DNA of 64,000 nt from Flavobacterium sp. MFBS3-15 (GTDB taxonomy: Bacteria > Bacteroidota > Bacteroidia > Flavobacteriales > Flavobacteriaceae), in the NCBI RefSeq assembly GCF_026107645.2, contig NZ_JAPCHV010000012.1, forward strand, positions 62,001-126,000. The letters run 5' to 3'. Shown piece after piece: positions 34,736 to 42,731 of the stretch. The notes below the pieces were generated by a model. The model was not told the origin of the DNA and searched no databases. It saw only the letters and a list, made by a program, of their open reading frames with translations. The position numbers were made by a program, and so were the translations under genes. Position 1 is the first letter of the stretch. Each line of letters starts with the position of its first letter.

Positions 34736-35182
34736 TTACAATGTCAGCACTTGTCGTACAAGGTATCCCTTATTGTCGTATTGCCAGTCTACAGTAATGT
34801 CCCATCGACCGCCTGCCAGGTCACTTTTAGGTATGAGCAAATGATGGCCTGATAATGAAAAAGGGACTTCAAAATCAAGTTTCTGGTCAGACGGCCTGTA
34901 AAGGGACACTTTACCTTTAATTTTCTTATAATCGAGCTCTTCCGGGAAACTGATAGCTATACCTCCTCCCTGATTTACAATGAGCACCTTGTGCTCCAGC
35001 CCGGCAGCATTTTGTTCCTTGTCCAGCTGTGCCTGCAGTGTGCGCTCCTGTTTGTAGTATTCCTCTACCACAAGCTCATTATCGTATTTGCTGTCGCTTT
35101 GCACCCGGAAGACAAAAAACAATATGAATCCCATAAAAAGTGCAAACGCTGTTACTATTCCCGTACCCCAATTGAATTTCAT
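34736..35182 (-). CDS. ccoH: FixH/CcoH family cbb3 assembly protein
   Basis: A 148-residue protein with one N-terminal membrane span (about residues 8-27, GIVTAFALFMGFILFFVFRV) and a periplasmic domain with the family's DNELVVEEYYKQE segment after the anchor. The beta-rich end (GRWDITVDWQYDNKGYLVRQVLTL) is typical of FixH. The family is required for stable assembly of cbb3 oxidase together with CcoG, CcoI and CcoS. It is 12 nt downstream of ccoG in the same operon. Confidence 0.9.
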   Translation of the reverse strand: MKFNWGTGIVTAFALFMGFILFFVFRVQSDSKYDNELVVEEYYKQERTLQAQLDKEQNAAGLEHKVLIVNQGGGIAISFPEELDYKKIKGKVSLYRPSDQKLDFEVPFSLSGHHLLIPKSDLAGGRWDITVDWQYDNKGYLVRQVLTL

Positions 35183-35194
35183 GTCATTTTAGTT

Positions 35195-36613
35195 TTAGTT
35201 GAACGTCCGTGGCCCCAAAAAGTTAGTAGTCTCGGTATCTAAGCGTTTATCCCCGTTGTACACTTCCAGGGTAATTTTCGTTTTGTCTCCCTTAAGCCAG
35301 ACGGGATTTATCTCTACAAACAATGTCCCTGAAGCGATCCCCTCCCTTGGCACTTTAAACCTTGGCGCGCCTACTGGTTTTACGATGCCCTTAGGGCTGG
35401 ACAGTACAAAGTGTACATCGTTAAAATCTCTTGTGGTTTTATTGATTACCTTATATGTAAACACATTGCTTATATTCCCGCCTTTATGTTCAAAAAGCTG
35501 TCCCGGAAGGCGTAGAACAGTTGCCTCAACATCGTTACGTAAAAAGAGCATCCCTGAAAAGACACCTGTCAATATGAGCAGTACCGCTGCATAGCCCTTC
35601 ATCCGCGTGGTAAAAACGAACTTTTCCTTTTTGGTTATTTCATCCTCACTTGCATAGCGTATCAATCCCTGCGGAAAGCCTACCTTATCCATAATGGTAT
35701 TACACTCATCAATACAAGCGGTGCAGTTGGTGCACTCAAGCTGGGTTCCGTTGCGTATATCGATTCCCATTGGGCAAACGCTCACACAAAGCTTGCAGTC
35801 GATACAATCTCCCTTGCCCGAAAGTATCCGGTCTTCATTCTTAATTATCCTGCCGCGGCCGTTTTCAGCTTCGCCACGCACATGGTCGTAGGCAACTACA
35901 ATCGTTTTATTATCAAGGAGTGCGCCCTGCAGCCTACCGTAAGGGCAGGCGATGATGCATACCTGCTCCCTAAACCAAATATATATGAAATAAAAAACTC
36001 CTGTAAATATCAGCAGGGCAATCAGGGTACCCATGTTATCGGCAGGACCTTCCTCAACCATTTCGATCAGCTCATCACTGCCGGTGAGATAGGCCAGGAA
36101 CACATTGGCAATGACAAAAGAGATGACAAAAAACACAAACCACTTGAGGCCCTTCTTACGGATTTTCTCCTGGTTCCACTCCTGCTTATCGAGTTTTATC
36201 TGCGCATTCCTGTCACCTTCAATCCAGTATTCTATCCGGCGGAATACCATTTCCATGAAGATTGTCTGGGGGCATATCCACCCACAAAAGATTCGCCCGA
36301 ACGCGACTGTGAAAAGTGCCACAAACACGACCCCAATGATCATTGAAATAACAAAAAGGTGAAAATCCTGTGGCCAGAAAGGAAAACCGAAAATATTAAA
36401 CTTACGCTCTAATACATTGAACATAAGGAACTGGTTACCATTAATTTTAACAAATGGCGCCGCTATCAAAAAAGCCAATAAGAACCACGAAACAGTTTTC
36501 CTGTACTCATACAGTTTTCCCTGTGGCTTTTTAGGATACACCCATGCCCTTTTTCCTTCTTCATCTACTGTTCCGAGACGGTCCCGAAACTCCTCATCAT
36601 GCAAATCGTCCAT
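35195..36613 (-). CDS. ccoG: cbb3 oxidase accessory protein CcoG (RdxA/FixG)
   Basis: A 472-residue polyferredoxin-like membrane protein. It has several membrane spans in the first half and the NapH-type GRIFCGWICPQTIFMEMVFRRIE motif. A double 4Fe-4S ferredoxin site follows (CIDCKLCVSVCPMGIDIRNG, then CTNCTACIDEC), then another span and a C-terminal immunoglobulin-like domain (CcoG_C). CcoG is thought to reduce copper(II) for the cbb3 binuclear centre. It follows ccoP by 6 nt and precedes ccoH. Confidence 0.95.
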   Translation of the reverse strand: MDDLHDEEFRDRLGTVDEEGKRAWVYPKKPQGKLYEYRKTVSWFLLAFLIAAPFVKINGNQFLMFNVLERKFNIFGFPFWPQDFHLFVISMIIGVVFVALFTVAFGRIFCGWICPQTIFMEMVFRRIEYWIEGDRNAQIKLDKQEWNQEKIRKKGLKWFVFFVISFVIANVFLAYLTGSDELIEMVEEGPADNMGTLIALLIFTGVFYFIYIWFREQVCIIACPYGRLQGALLDNKTIVVAYDHVRGEAENGRGRIIKNEDRILSGKGDCIDCKLCVSVCPMGIDIRNGTQLECTNCTACIDECNTIMDKVGFPQGLIRYASEDEITKKEKFVFTTRMKGYAAVLLILTGVFSGMLFLRNDVEATVLRLPGQLFEHKGGNISNVFTYKVINKTTRDFNDVHFVLSSPKGIVKPVGAPRFKVPREGIASGTLFVEINPVWLKGDKTKITLEVYNGDKRLDTETTNFLGPRTFN

Positions 36614-36619
36614 GTAATA

Positions 36620-37534
36620 TTATTTACTGTTAGCCGCCACTTCAGGTGCTTTTGTAGTCTCGTCTTTCCAGACTTCACCATCCGGGGCTTTAGGATCTTT
36701 AGGGTTTGAGCCCTGTAGCGAAATTACATAGCTTGCCACCTTTTGTATCTCCGATGGCTTTAGTGTCCCTTTCCACGGCACCATACCCTTACCGTCGCGC
36801 CCACCTTCGGTTATGGTGTGGAAGACATTTTTGATACCTCCGCCCAAAATCCAGTGTTCGTCCGTTAGGTTTGGCCCTATAGCGCCACCGGCATCTGCCC
36901 TGTGGCATGCGGCACAGTTGGTTTCAAATATCTTTTTCCCTTCTGCAAGTTCCCCTGCATCAGTCAGTAAGGTTACAGTATTGGCATCAATCAGGTCTTT
37001 AGCGGTCTTCCTGTATTCCTCAACGGCAATGCGCGCCTCTTCCATTTCAGTGTCAAATTCTGCTTTTTGGTCGTCACCGTCCATAATGTGGAAACGTACC
37101 AGGTATACCGCAGCAAACAAGATGGTTACATAAAAGAGCTTTACCCACCACGGAGGCAACACATTGTCCAGCTCGTGTATGCCGTCGTAATCGTGGTTCA
37201 TAAGTACAGTACCCTCTTCTTCTATTGACTTGCCTTTTATAAAGAACCCTCTAAGTTTTATAAACCACGCACTCTGCGTGAAGTCAGTTTCATCGGCTGC
37301 GGCCAGTCTTGCTTTCTGCTCCTCGTTCATAAGGGCATTGGTTACCTTATCAACTGCAGCCACCATAATTTCAATGGCTATCAGTATGAAAACGACTATG
37401 AAAAGGAATAGCGAAACTTCGGGATATTTAATAAATGCCGGCCTGTCGCCTGAATCGATGAAAAACTCAAGTGCTGCAAAAATTATTGCAAATATCAGTG
37501 GTGCCCTTACATAAACAGGAAAATACTTTTTCAT
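36620..37534 (-). CDS. ccoP: cbb3 oxidase subunit CcoP, single-haem form
   Basis: A 304-residue membrane-anchored cytochrome c. Three hydrophobic segments (about 11-27, 41-61 and 131-149) precede a class I cytochrome c domain with haem site CAACH (207-211) and axial Met251 (KGMVPW). Classical proteobacterial CcoP has two CxxCH sites; only one is present here, and the N-terminal part is longer and carries extra membrane spans. The LPPWWVKLFYVTILFAAVYLVRF segment is the conserved CcoP anchor. It passes electrons from soluble cytochrome c to CcoO. Encoded between ccoQ and ccoG. Confidence 0.93.
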   Translation of the reverse strand: MKKYFPVYVRAPLIFAIIFAALEFFIDSGDRPAFIKYPEVSLFLFIVVFILIAIEIMVAAVDKVTNALMNEEQKARLAAADETDFTQSAWFIKLRGFFIKGKSIEEEGTVLMNHDYDGIHELDNVLPPWWVKLFYVTILFAAVYLVRFHIMDGDDQKAEFDTEMEEARIAVEEYRKTAKDLIDANTVTLLTDAGELAEGKKIFETNCAACHRADAGGAIGPNLTDEHWILGGGIKNVFHTITEGGRDGKGMVPWKGTLKPSEIQKVASYVISLQGSNPKDPKAPDGEVWKDETTKAPEVAANSK

Positions 37535-37545
37535 ATGGCTTTGTT

Positions 37546-37734
37546 TTAAATTGTATTATTTTCATCCTCTCCCGAAAAAGGAAGGTTACTCAGTTCCTCA
37601 ATTTTATCTTTCTTGTATGTGTAGACCCACGTGTACAATCCCACAAAAAAAATGAAGAATATAAGCAGCGAAATGATAGGGTAAATCTCAATCCCTGCAA
37701 TGGATTCCAGATTGTGCTTTACAAACTTTAGCAT
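37546..37734 (-). CDS. ccoQ: CcoQ-like small cbb3 oxidase subunit
   Basis: A 62-residue protein with one membrane helix (about residues 18-38, IYPIISLLIFFIFFVGLYTWVY), a basic stretch and an acidic tail. Position between ccoNO and ccoP plus the single-span layout identify it as CcoQ, which stabilises the CcoP interaction. Sequence alone would not be enough. Confidence 0.8.
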   Translation of the reverse strand: MLKFVKHNLESIAGIEIYPIISLLIFFIFFVGLYTWVYTYKKDKIEELSNLPFSGEDENNTI

Positions 37735-37740
37735 GGCTTA

Positions 37741-39933
37741 TTATTTTGAAGGTTTGTTTTCTTTAATCTTTATATCTGTACCAAGGCGCTGCAGGTACGC
37801 TATCAGGGCCACAATTTCGCGGTCTTTCATAGGAACAAACTCCTCACCCCTTGCCTGTGAAGCTTTTCGGCTTTCCTCGTAGCTCTTTACAAAGTCGGGA
37901 TCCGCATGCAGGCTTTTCTCGATTTTGGACGCCTGCTCGCTAATGCTGGCTTTCGCATTGGCAATATCCTTTTTGCTGTAAGGAACTCCAAGTTGCCCCA
38001 TCACTTCCATCTTTTTCTCAATGTCGGAATAATCCATTTTTTTGTTATCAAAGAGCCACTTATAGGCAGGCATGATTGAGCCTTCGGAAGTGCTTTGCGG
38101 ATCCCACATGTGGTTAAAATGCCAGTTGTCGCTGTACTTGCCCCCTACCCTCATCAGATCCGGGCCGGTGCGCTTTGACCCCCACAGGAACGGATGGTCG
38201 TACACATATTCACCCGATTTGGAATACTCGCCATAACGCTCCACCTCACTTCTGAAAGGCCTGATCATCTGTGAATGGCAGCCTACACAACCCTCACGGA
38301 TGTAAAGGTCACGCCCTTCAAGCTCCAATGGCGTATATGGTTTTACAGTAGAAATTGTAGGTATGTTGGACTTTACCATTATAGTCGGAACAATCTGTAT
38401 AACTCCTCCTATCAGTACAGCAATGGTGGCAAGTATTGCAAGTTGTATCGGCTTTCTTTCAAGCCATGGGTGGAATTTTTCACCCTTAAGCCTTTTGCTG
38501 CTTATTTTTTGCAGTTCAGGCGCTTCGGCAAGCTCGTCCTCGATTTTCTGGCCCTGCCTTACAGTCATTATGATATTATACACAAGTACAAGCAATCCTA
38601 TCACGAAAAGCGTTCCGCCTATCGCCCTCATCCAGTACATTGGCATGATTTGCTTCACCGTTTCAAGGAAGTTGCCGTATTTCAATGTTCCGTCAGGATT
38701 AAACTCCTTCCACATAGAAGCCTGGGTAAAACCGGCAACATACATAGGCAATGAATACATGATGATACCCAGCGTACCGATCCAGAAGTGGAAATTGGCC
38801 AGCTTAACAGAGTATAGCGAAGTCTTAGTCATGCGCGGTATGAGCCAGTAGATCATACCGAAGGTAAGGAACCCGTTCCAAGCCAGTGCACCGACGTGCA
38901 CGTGTGCAACGATCCAGTCGGTAAAGTGGGCAATGGCGTTTACATTCTTAAGCGAAAGCATCGGCCCTTCGAACGTCGCCATGCCATAGCCGGTAATGGC
39001 AACCACAAAAAATTTGAGTACCGGGCTTGTGCGCACTTTATCCCACGCGCCGCGCAATGTCAGCAATCCGTTGATCATGCCACCCCATGATGGCGCGATA
39101 AGCATGATGGAAAATACCACGCCCAGGTTTTGCGCCCAGTCGGGCAACGCTGAATACAGCAGGTGGTGCGGCCCGGCCCAGATGTAGATGAATATGAGCG
39201 ACCAAAAGTGGATGATGGATAGCTTATAAGAATACACAGGACGGTTAGCGGCCTTCGGTACAAAATAGTACATCAGTCCCAGGAATGGCGTGGTCAGGAA
39301 AAAAGCCACCGCGTTATGACCGTACCACCATTGTACCAGCGCATCCTGAACGCCTGCATAGGCTGAATAGCTTTTCATGCCACTTACAGGCAGGGCAAGG
39401 CTGTTAAAAATGTGAAGTATTGCTACAGTTATGAATGTGGCCAGGTAAAACCAGATAGCAACGTACATATGGCGTTCCCGCCTTTTGATGATGGTGCCAA
39501 TCATGTTGATGCCAAACACCACCCATATCAGTGCAATGGCAATGTCTATGGGCCACTCGAGCTCGGCATATTCTTTAGAAGAGGTATAACCCAACGGGAG
39601 CGATATGGCTGCGGCGACAATGATGAGCTGCCAGCCCCAAAAGTGAATGTTGCTCAGTGCGTTGCTAAACATCCTTGTTTTAAGAAGTCGCTGCATTGAA
39701 TAATAAATACCCGCAAACATAGCATTTCCCACAAAGGCGAAAATAACCGCATTGGTATGCAGCGGCCTCAGCCTTCCGTAACTTAGCCAGGAAACACCGT
39801 CGGTAAGGTTGGGGAACAGGTACATCGAGGCTATCAGCAGCCCCACGAGCATTCCCACTACCCCGAATACAATCGTAGCGTAAAGGAACTTTTTTACTAT
39901 CTTATTGTCGTAATAAAATTGTTGCATTTCCAT
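37741..39933 (-). CDS. ccoN: Fused cbb3 cytochrome c oxidase subunits I and II (CcoN-CcoO)
   Basis: A 730-residue fusion. Residues about 1-480 are the 12-helix CcoN catalytic subunit carrying the haem b, haem b3 and CuB ligands (for example GRLRPLHTNAVIFAF, WWYGHNAVAFFLTTPFLG, HVHVGALAWNG). After a linker, the CcoO part begins with a membrane anchor and has the monohaem cytochrome c site CVGCH (549-553) within YIREGCVGCHSQMIRPFRSEVERYGEYS (read in parts). It continues through the WGSKRTGPDL and MPAY motifs. Fusion of N and O is common in Bacteroidota. It reduces oxygen to water with high affinity and pumps protons. It starts 2 nt after the ccoS stop. Confidence 0.97.
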   Translation of the reverse strand: MEMQQFYYDNKIVKKFLYATIVFGVVGMLVGLLIASMYLFPNLTDGVSWLSYGRLRPLHTNAVIFAFVGNAMFAGIYYSMQRLLKTRMFSNALSNIHFWGWQLIIVAAAISLPLGYTSSKEYAELEWPIDIAIALIWVVFGINMIGTIIKRRERHMYVAIWFYLATFITVAILHIFNSLALPVSGMKSYSAYAGVQDALVQWWYGHNAVAFFLTTPFLGLMYYFVPKAANRPVYSYKLSIIHFWSLIFIYIWAGPHHLLYSALPDWAQNLGVVFSIMLIAPSWGGMINGLLTLRGAWDKVRTSPVLKFFVVAITGYGMATFEGPMLSLKNVNAIAHFTDWIVAHVHVGALAWNGFLTFGMIYWLIPRMTKTSLYSVKLANFHFWIGTLGIIMYSLPMYVAGFTQASMWKEFNPDGTLKYGNFLETVKQIMPMYWMRAIGGTLFVIGLLVLVYNIIMTVRQGQKIEDELAEAPELQKISSKRLKGEKFHPWLERKPIQLAILATIAVLIGGVIQIVPTIMVKSNIPTISTVKPYTPLELEGRDLYIREGCVGCHSQMIRPFRSEVERYGEYSKSGEYVYDHPFLWGSKRTGPDLMRVGGKYSDNWHFNHMWDPQSTSEGSIMPAYKWLFDNKKMDYSDIEKKMEVMGQLGVPYSKKDIANAKASISEQASKIEKSLHADPDFVKSYEESRKASQARGEEFVPMKDREIVALIAYLQRLGTDIKIKENKPSK

Positions 39934-39935
39934 GA

Positions 39936-40118
39936 TCAGGCGTTATTTTGATTTTGTGGTTTGTTTTCTTCCTTCTTTATCTCGTCGTCAAATAATACCC
40001 TGACAGAAGGGGTATAACTGTCGTCAAATTGCCCCTGCTTCACTGCCTTTATGAAGGCATAAAGAAAAAGGACCGCGACAATAATACTGATGGTGATCAA
40101 TAAATAGATTACGCTCAT
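39936..40118 (-). CDS. ccoS: CcoS cbb3 maturation protein
   Basis: A 60-residue protein with one N-terminal membrane helix (SVIYLLITISIIVAVLFLYAFI) followed by the family's KAVKQGQFDD and RVLFDDE motifs. The family is needed for insertion of haem and copper cofactors into cbb3 oxidase. It is the first gene behind the CRP/FNR-type promoter at 40139-40181 and is followed directly by ccoNO. Confidence 0.92.
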   Translation of the reverse strand: MSVIYLLITISIIVAVLFLYAFIKAVKQGQFDDSYTPSVRVLFDDEIKKEENKPQNQNNA

Positions 40119-40138
40119 GGTTCTTAAATTTATGTTAA

Positions 40139-40181
40139 CAAAATTAGTTGAGGCACGGTTCTTAAAATATGACGATGGTCA
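40139..40181 (-). promoter_or_regulatory. CRP/FNR-type promoter for ccoS-ccoNOQP and downstream genes
   Basis: The dyad TGAC-GATG-GTCA (40170-40181), extended to ATGAC/GTCAT, lies 23 nt from TAATTTTG on the minus strand (40139-40146), a perfect TAnnTTTG. The leader to ccoS is about 18 nt. The site lies between the ccoI stop and the ccoS start, so the oxidase genes have their own oxygen-regulated promoter. Confidence 0.75.
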
Positions 40182-40202
40182 TGTTTACTGTTTTTTTTAC
40201 AA

Positions 40203-42575
40203 TTATTTTCTGCGTGCATAATAATTACTCATTACCGTCACAAAACTGATGATGGTAATTGTGCTCAGCGGCATGATGATCGCGGCTGTGAGCGGCATAA
40301 GCCTTCCTGTAACGGCGAAAGACAACCCCACCACATTGTACAGCAGCGACAGTACAAAACTCATCCGGATGGTGTTGATAGTCCGTTTGGAAAGCTGCAT
40401 GAAATATCCCAGTTTTCGGAATTCTCCCGCATCGAATATGCCATCACAGGCAGGCGAGAACACATTGACATTTTCAGAGATGGCGATTCCGACATTGCTT
40501 TGTGCCAGAGCACCGGCATCGTTAAGCCCGTCGCCAATCATCATTACGTTACTGCCTTTCATTTGGAGATTTTCAATAAAAGCCAGCTTCTGCTCCGGTT
40601 TTTGGTTAAAATGAAATTCAGTCCCCAGAGGGAGCAGCTGTTCCAGCACATGCCTCTCGCCGGCATTGTCGCCTGATAGTATTTTAAGTGAATAATTCTT
40701 CTGCAATTCGGCAAAAAGCCCCTTCAGGCCTTCGCGATATTGATTATCAAAAACATACTTGCCCATGTAGTTGCGGTTAATGGCAATGTGCACGTTGGTC
40801 TGCATCAGGTTATCCTCCTCGTAGCCTACAAATGCCGCCGACCCGATTTTAATATGAATACCATCAATTACCCCACTAATCCCTTTTCCGGTTACTTCCT
40901 CAAAATCATCTACCGGGAGCGCGCGCGTCATAGGCAGCGCATCATACAGCATCCTGCTCAAGGGGTGGTTCGAGCCGCGCAGTACATTCCTTATGTACAT
41001 CAGCTGCTTGTCGTCAGGAGCGGTACCCTCAAAATAGATTTCCGACTTTTTATTGGTGGTTATGGTTCCTGTCTTATCAAAAACTATGGTATCAATCTTT
41101 GCCATCTGCTCTATCACGGTGGCATTTTTAAGATAGAGTTTGCGGTTGCCCATTATCCGGAGCACGTTGCCCAACGTAAATGGGGCGCTCAAAGCCAATG
41201 CGCATGGGCACGCCACTATAAGCACGGCAGTAAACACATTGAAGGCAGTTTGCGTATCAATAAAAATCCATATGCCGAAAGAAACAACTGCTATCAATAG
41301 CAATAATGGAGTAAAATATCGGCTGATGGTATCGGTCATGGTCTTGTAATCCCTGTCGCCCTTTCGGGAAAACACGTCATTGCTCCACAACTGTGTAAGG
41401 TAGCTTTGCGATACCGACCGCAGCACTTCCATTTCGACCACAGGGCCAATCTGCTTACCTCCTGCATATATCTTGTCACCGGAATGCTTGGTTACGGGAA
41501 CCGATTCACCTGTTACAAAGCTGTAGTCTATCAGGGTGCTCTCGCTCATCAGTATCCCGTCTACAGGAATGAGCTCGTTGTTGCGTATCAGTAGCCTGTC
41601 ACCTGGCTGCACATCATATACAGGTATTGATACTTCGCCCCTGTCGGCCACTAACTTAGTTACCGCTATAGGAAAATAGGATTTGAAATCACGTTCGAAA
41701 GAAAGGAAATTATACGTTTTTTGCTGGAAAAGTTTTCCTAAAAGCATAAAGAACACCAGCCCCGTAAGGCTGTCGAAAAAGCCCTGCCCGTAGCCAAAGA
41801 TGATGTCGACAGTACTGCGAACAAACATCACCACGATACCCAATGCGATGGGTACTTCGATATTTAACATGCCCGCCCTGACACTTTTCCATGCCGATAT
41901 GTAATATCCGCTTGCCGAGTAGAGGAACGACGGTAATGCCAATGTAAATACAAGCCAACGGAAAAAGCCGCGGTAATTGTCCAGCCAGTACTCCTCCATT
42001 TCAAAATATTCGGGAAATGACAGCAGCATGATGTTTCCAAAGCAAAAGAACGCGACGCCCAGCTTATAGATAAGGTCGCGGCTCACACTTTTAGGCTTAT
42101 TGTCATAATTGTCGAGGCTGATATAAGGCTCATAGCCAATGGAGTTGAGCATATATACAATTTCCTTAAGCGTAGTGGCCGATGGGTCAAAGATGATGCG
42201 CACCCTTTTTTCATGGAAATTGACCTGCGAGCTGCTTACGGCCTTGTTGAGTTTATTAAGGTTTTCCAATATCCAAATACAGGAGCTGCAATGGATGTGC
42301 GGAATGTAGAGGCTAATAATATGTAAATTGTCCTCTTCAAATTCCAAAAGCCTTTTAACGATGTCCTCATTGTCAAGAAAGTCATACTTGCCACTGATTT
42401 CCTGTGGTGTTGATCCCGGCGACCGCTCAAAGCTGTAATAATCCGTAAGCCCGTTGAGGCTGAAAATTTCATATACGGTCTTACAGCCGTTGCAGCAAAA
42501 AGATTTCTCATCAAAAATGATCTCCTCTTTCTTTACAACGTCCAGTCCGCAATGAAAACATTTTTGCGTGTCCAT
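40203..42575 (-). CDS. ccoI: Copper-transporting P-type ATPase for cbb3 assembly (CcoI/FixI)
   Basis: A 790-residue P1B-type ATPase. The N-terminus has a cysteine-rich CFHCGLDVV...CCNGCKTVYEIF region (YHS-like, typical of FixI) and a heavy-metal-associated domain with HIHCSSC. The membrane ion motif CPCALALSAPF, the phosphorylation site DKTGTIT and the hinge GDGLNDAGAL are present. It supplies copper for the CuB centre of cbb3 oxidase. A separate CRP/FNR-type promoter lies before it, back to back with that of the acetyl-CoA hydrolase. Confidence 0.95.
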   Translation of the reverse strand: MDTQKCFHCGLDVVKKEEIIFDEKSFCCNGCKTVYEIFSLNGLTDYYSFERSPGSTPQEISGKYDFLDNEDIVKRLLEFEEDNLHIISLYIPHIHCSSCIWILENLNKLNKAVSSSQVNFHEKRVRIIFDPSATTLKEIVYMLNSIGYEPYISLDNYDNKPKSVSRDLIYKLGVAFFCFGNIMLLSFPEYFEMEEYWLDNYRGFFRWLVFTLALPSFLYSASGYYISAWKSVRAGMLNIEVPIALGIVVMFVRSTVDIIFGYGQGFFDSLTGLVFFMLLGKLFQQKTYNFLSFERDFKSYFPIAVTKLVADRGEVSIPVYDVQPGDRLLIRNNELIPVDGILMSESTLIDYSFVTGESVPVTKHSGDKIYAGGKQIGPVVEMEVLRSVSQSYLTQLWSNDVFSRKGDRDYKTMTDTISRYFTPLLLLIAVVSFGIWIFIDTQTAFNVFTAVLIVACPCALALSAPFTLGNVLRIMGNRKLYLKNATVIEQMAKIDTIVFDKTGTITTNKKSEIYFEGTAPDDKQLMYIRNVLRGSNHPLSRMLYDALPMTRALPVDDFEEVTGKGISGVIDGIHIKIGSAAFVGYEEDNLMQTNVHIAINRNYMGKYVFDNQYREGLKGLFAELQKNYSLKILSGDNAGERHVLEQLLPLGTEFHFNQKPEQKLAFIENLQMKGSNVMMIGDGLNDAGALAQSNVGIAISENVNVFSPACDGIFDAGEFRKLGYFMQLSKRTINTIRMSFVLSLLYNVVGLSFAVTGRLMPLTAAIIMPLSTITIISFVTVMSNYYARRK

Positions 42576-42598
42576 TATTTGCTCATTTTACCTGTGGG

Positions 42599-42641
42599 CA
42601 AAATTGGCTCCTATGCCCAGAAAGGGAAATGACATGCATCA
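42599..42641 (-). promoter_or_regulatory. CRP/FNR-type promoter for ccoI
   Basis: The dyad ATGAC-ATGC-ATCAT (core 42630-42641) lies 23 nt from a -7-like CAATTTTG on the minus strand (42599-42606; one mismatch to TAnnTTTG). The spacing is the same as in the other five promoters. Confidence 0.65.
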
Positions 42642-42671
42642 TTAAGGCTGTGCATGTTTAGATGTTAAAAG

Positions 42672-42714
42672 TGACAAAAGTCATATTTACTACAATCGGG
42701 CAGACGTAATTTTA
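42672..42714 (+). promoter_or_regulatory. CRP/FNR-type promoter for the acetyl-CoA hydrolase gene
   Basis: TGAC-AAAA-GTCA (42672-42683) is a perfect dyad, 23 nt before TAATTTTA (42707-42714; one mismatch to TAnnTTTG). The ATG follows at 42732. Confidence 0.65.
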
Positions 42715-42731
42715 CACCAAAATTTAACCTC

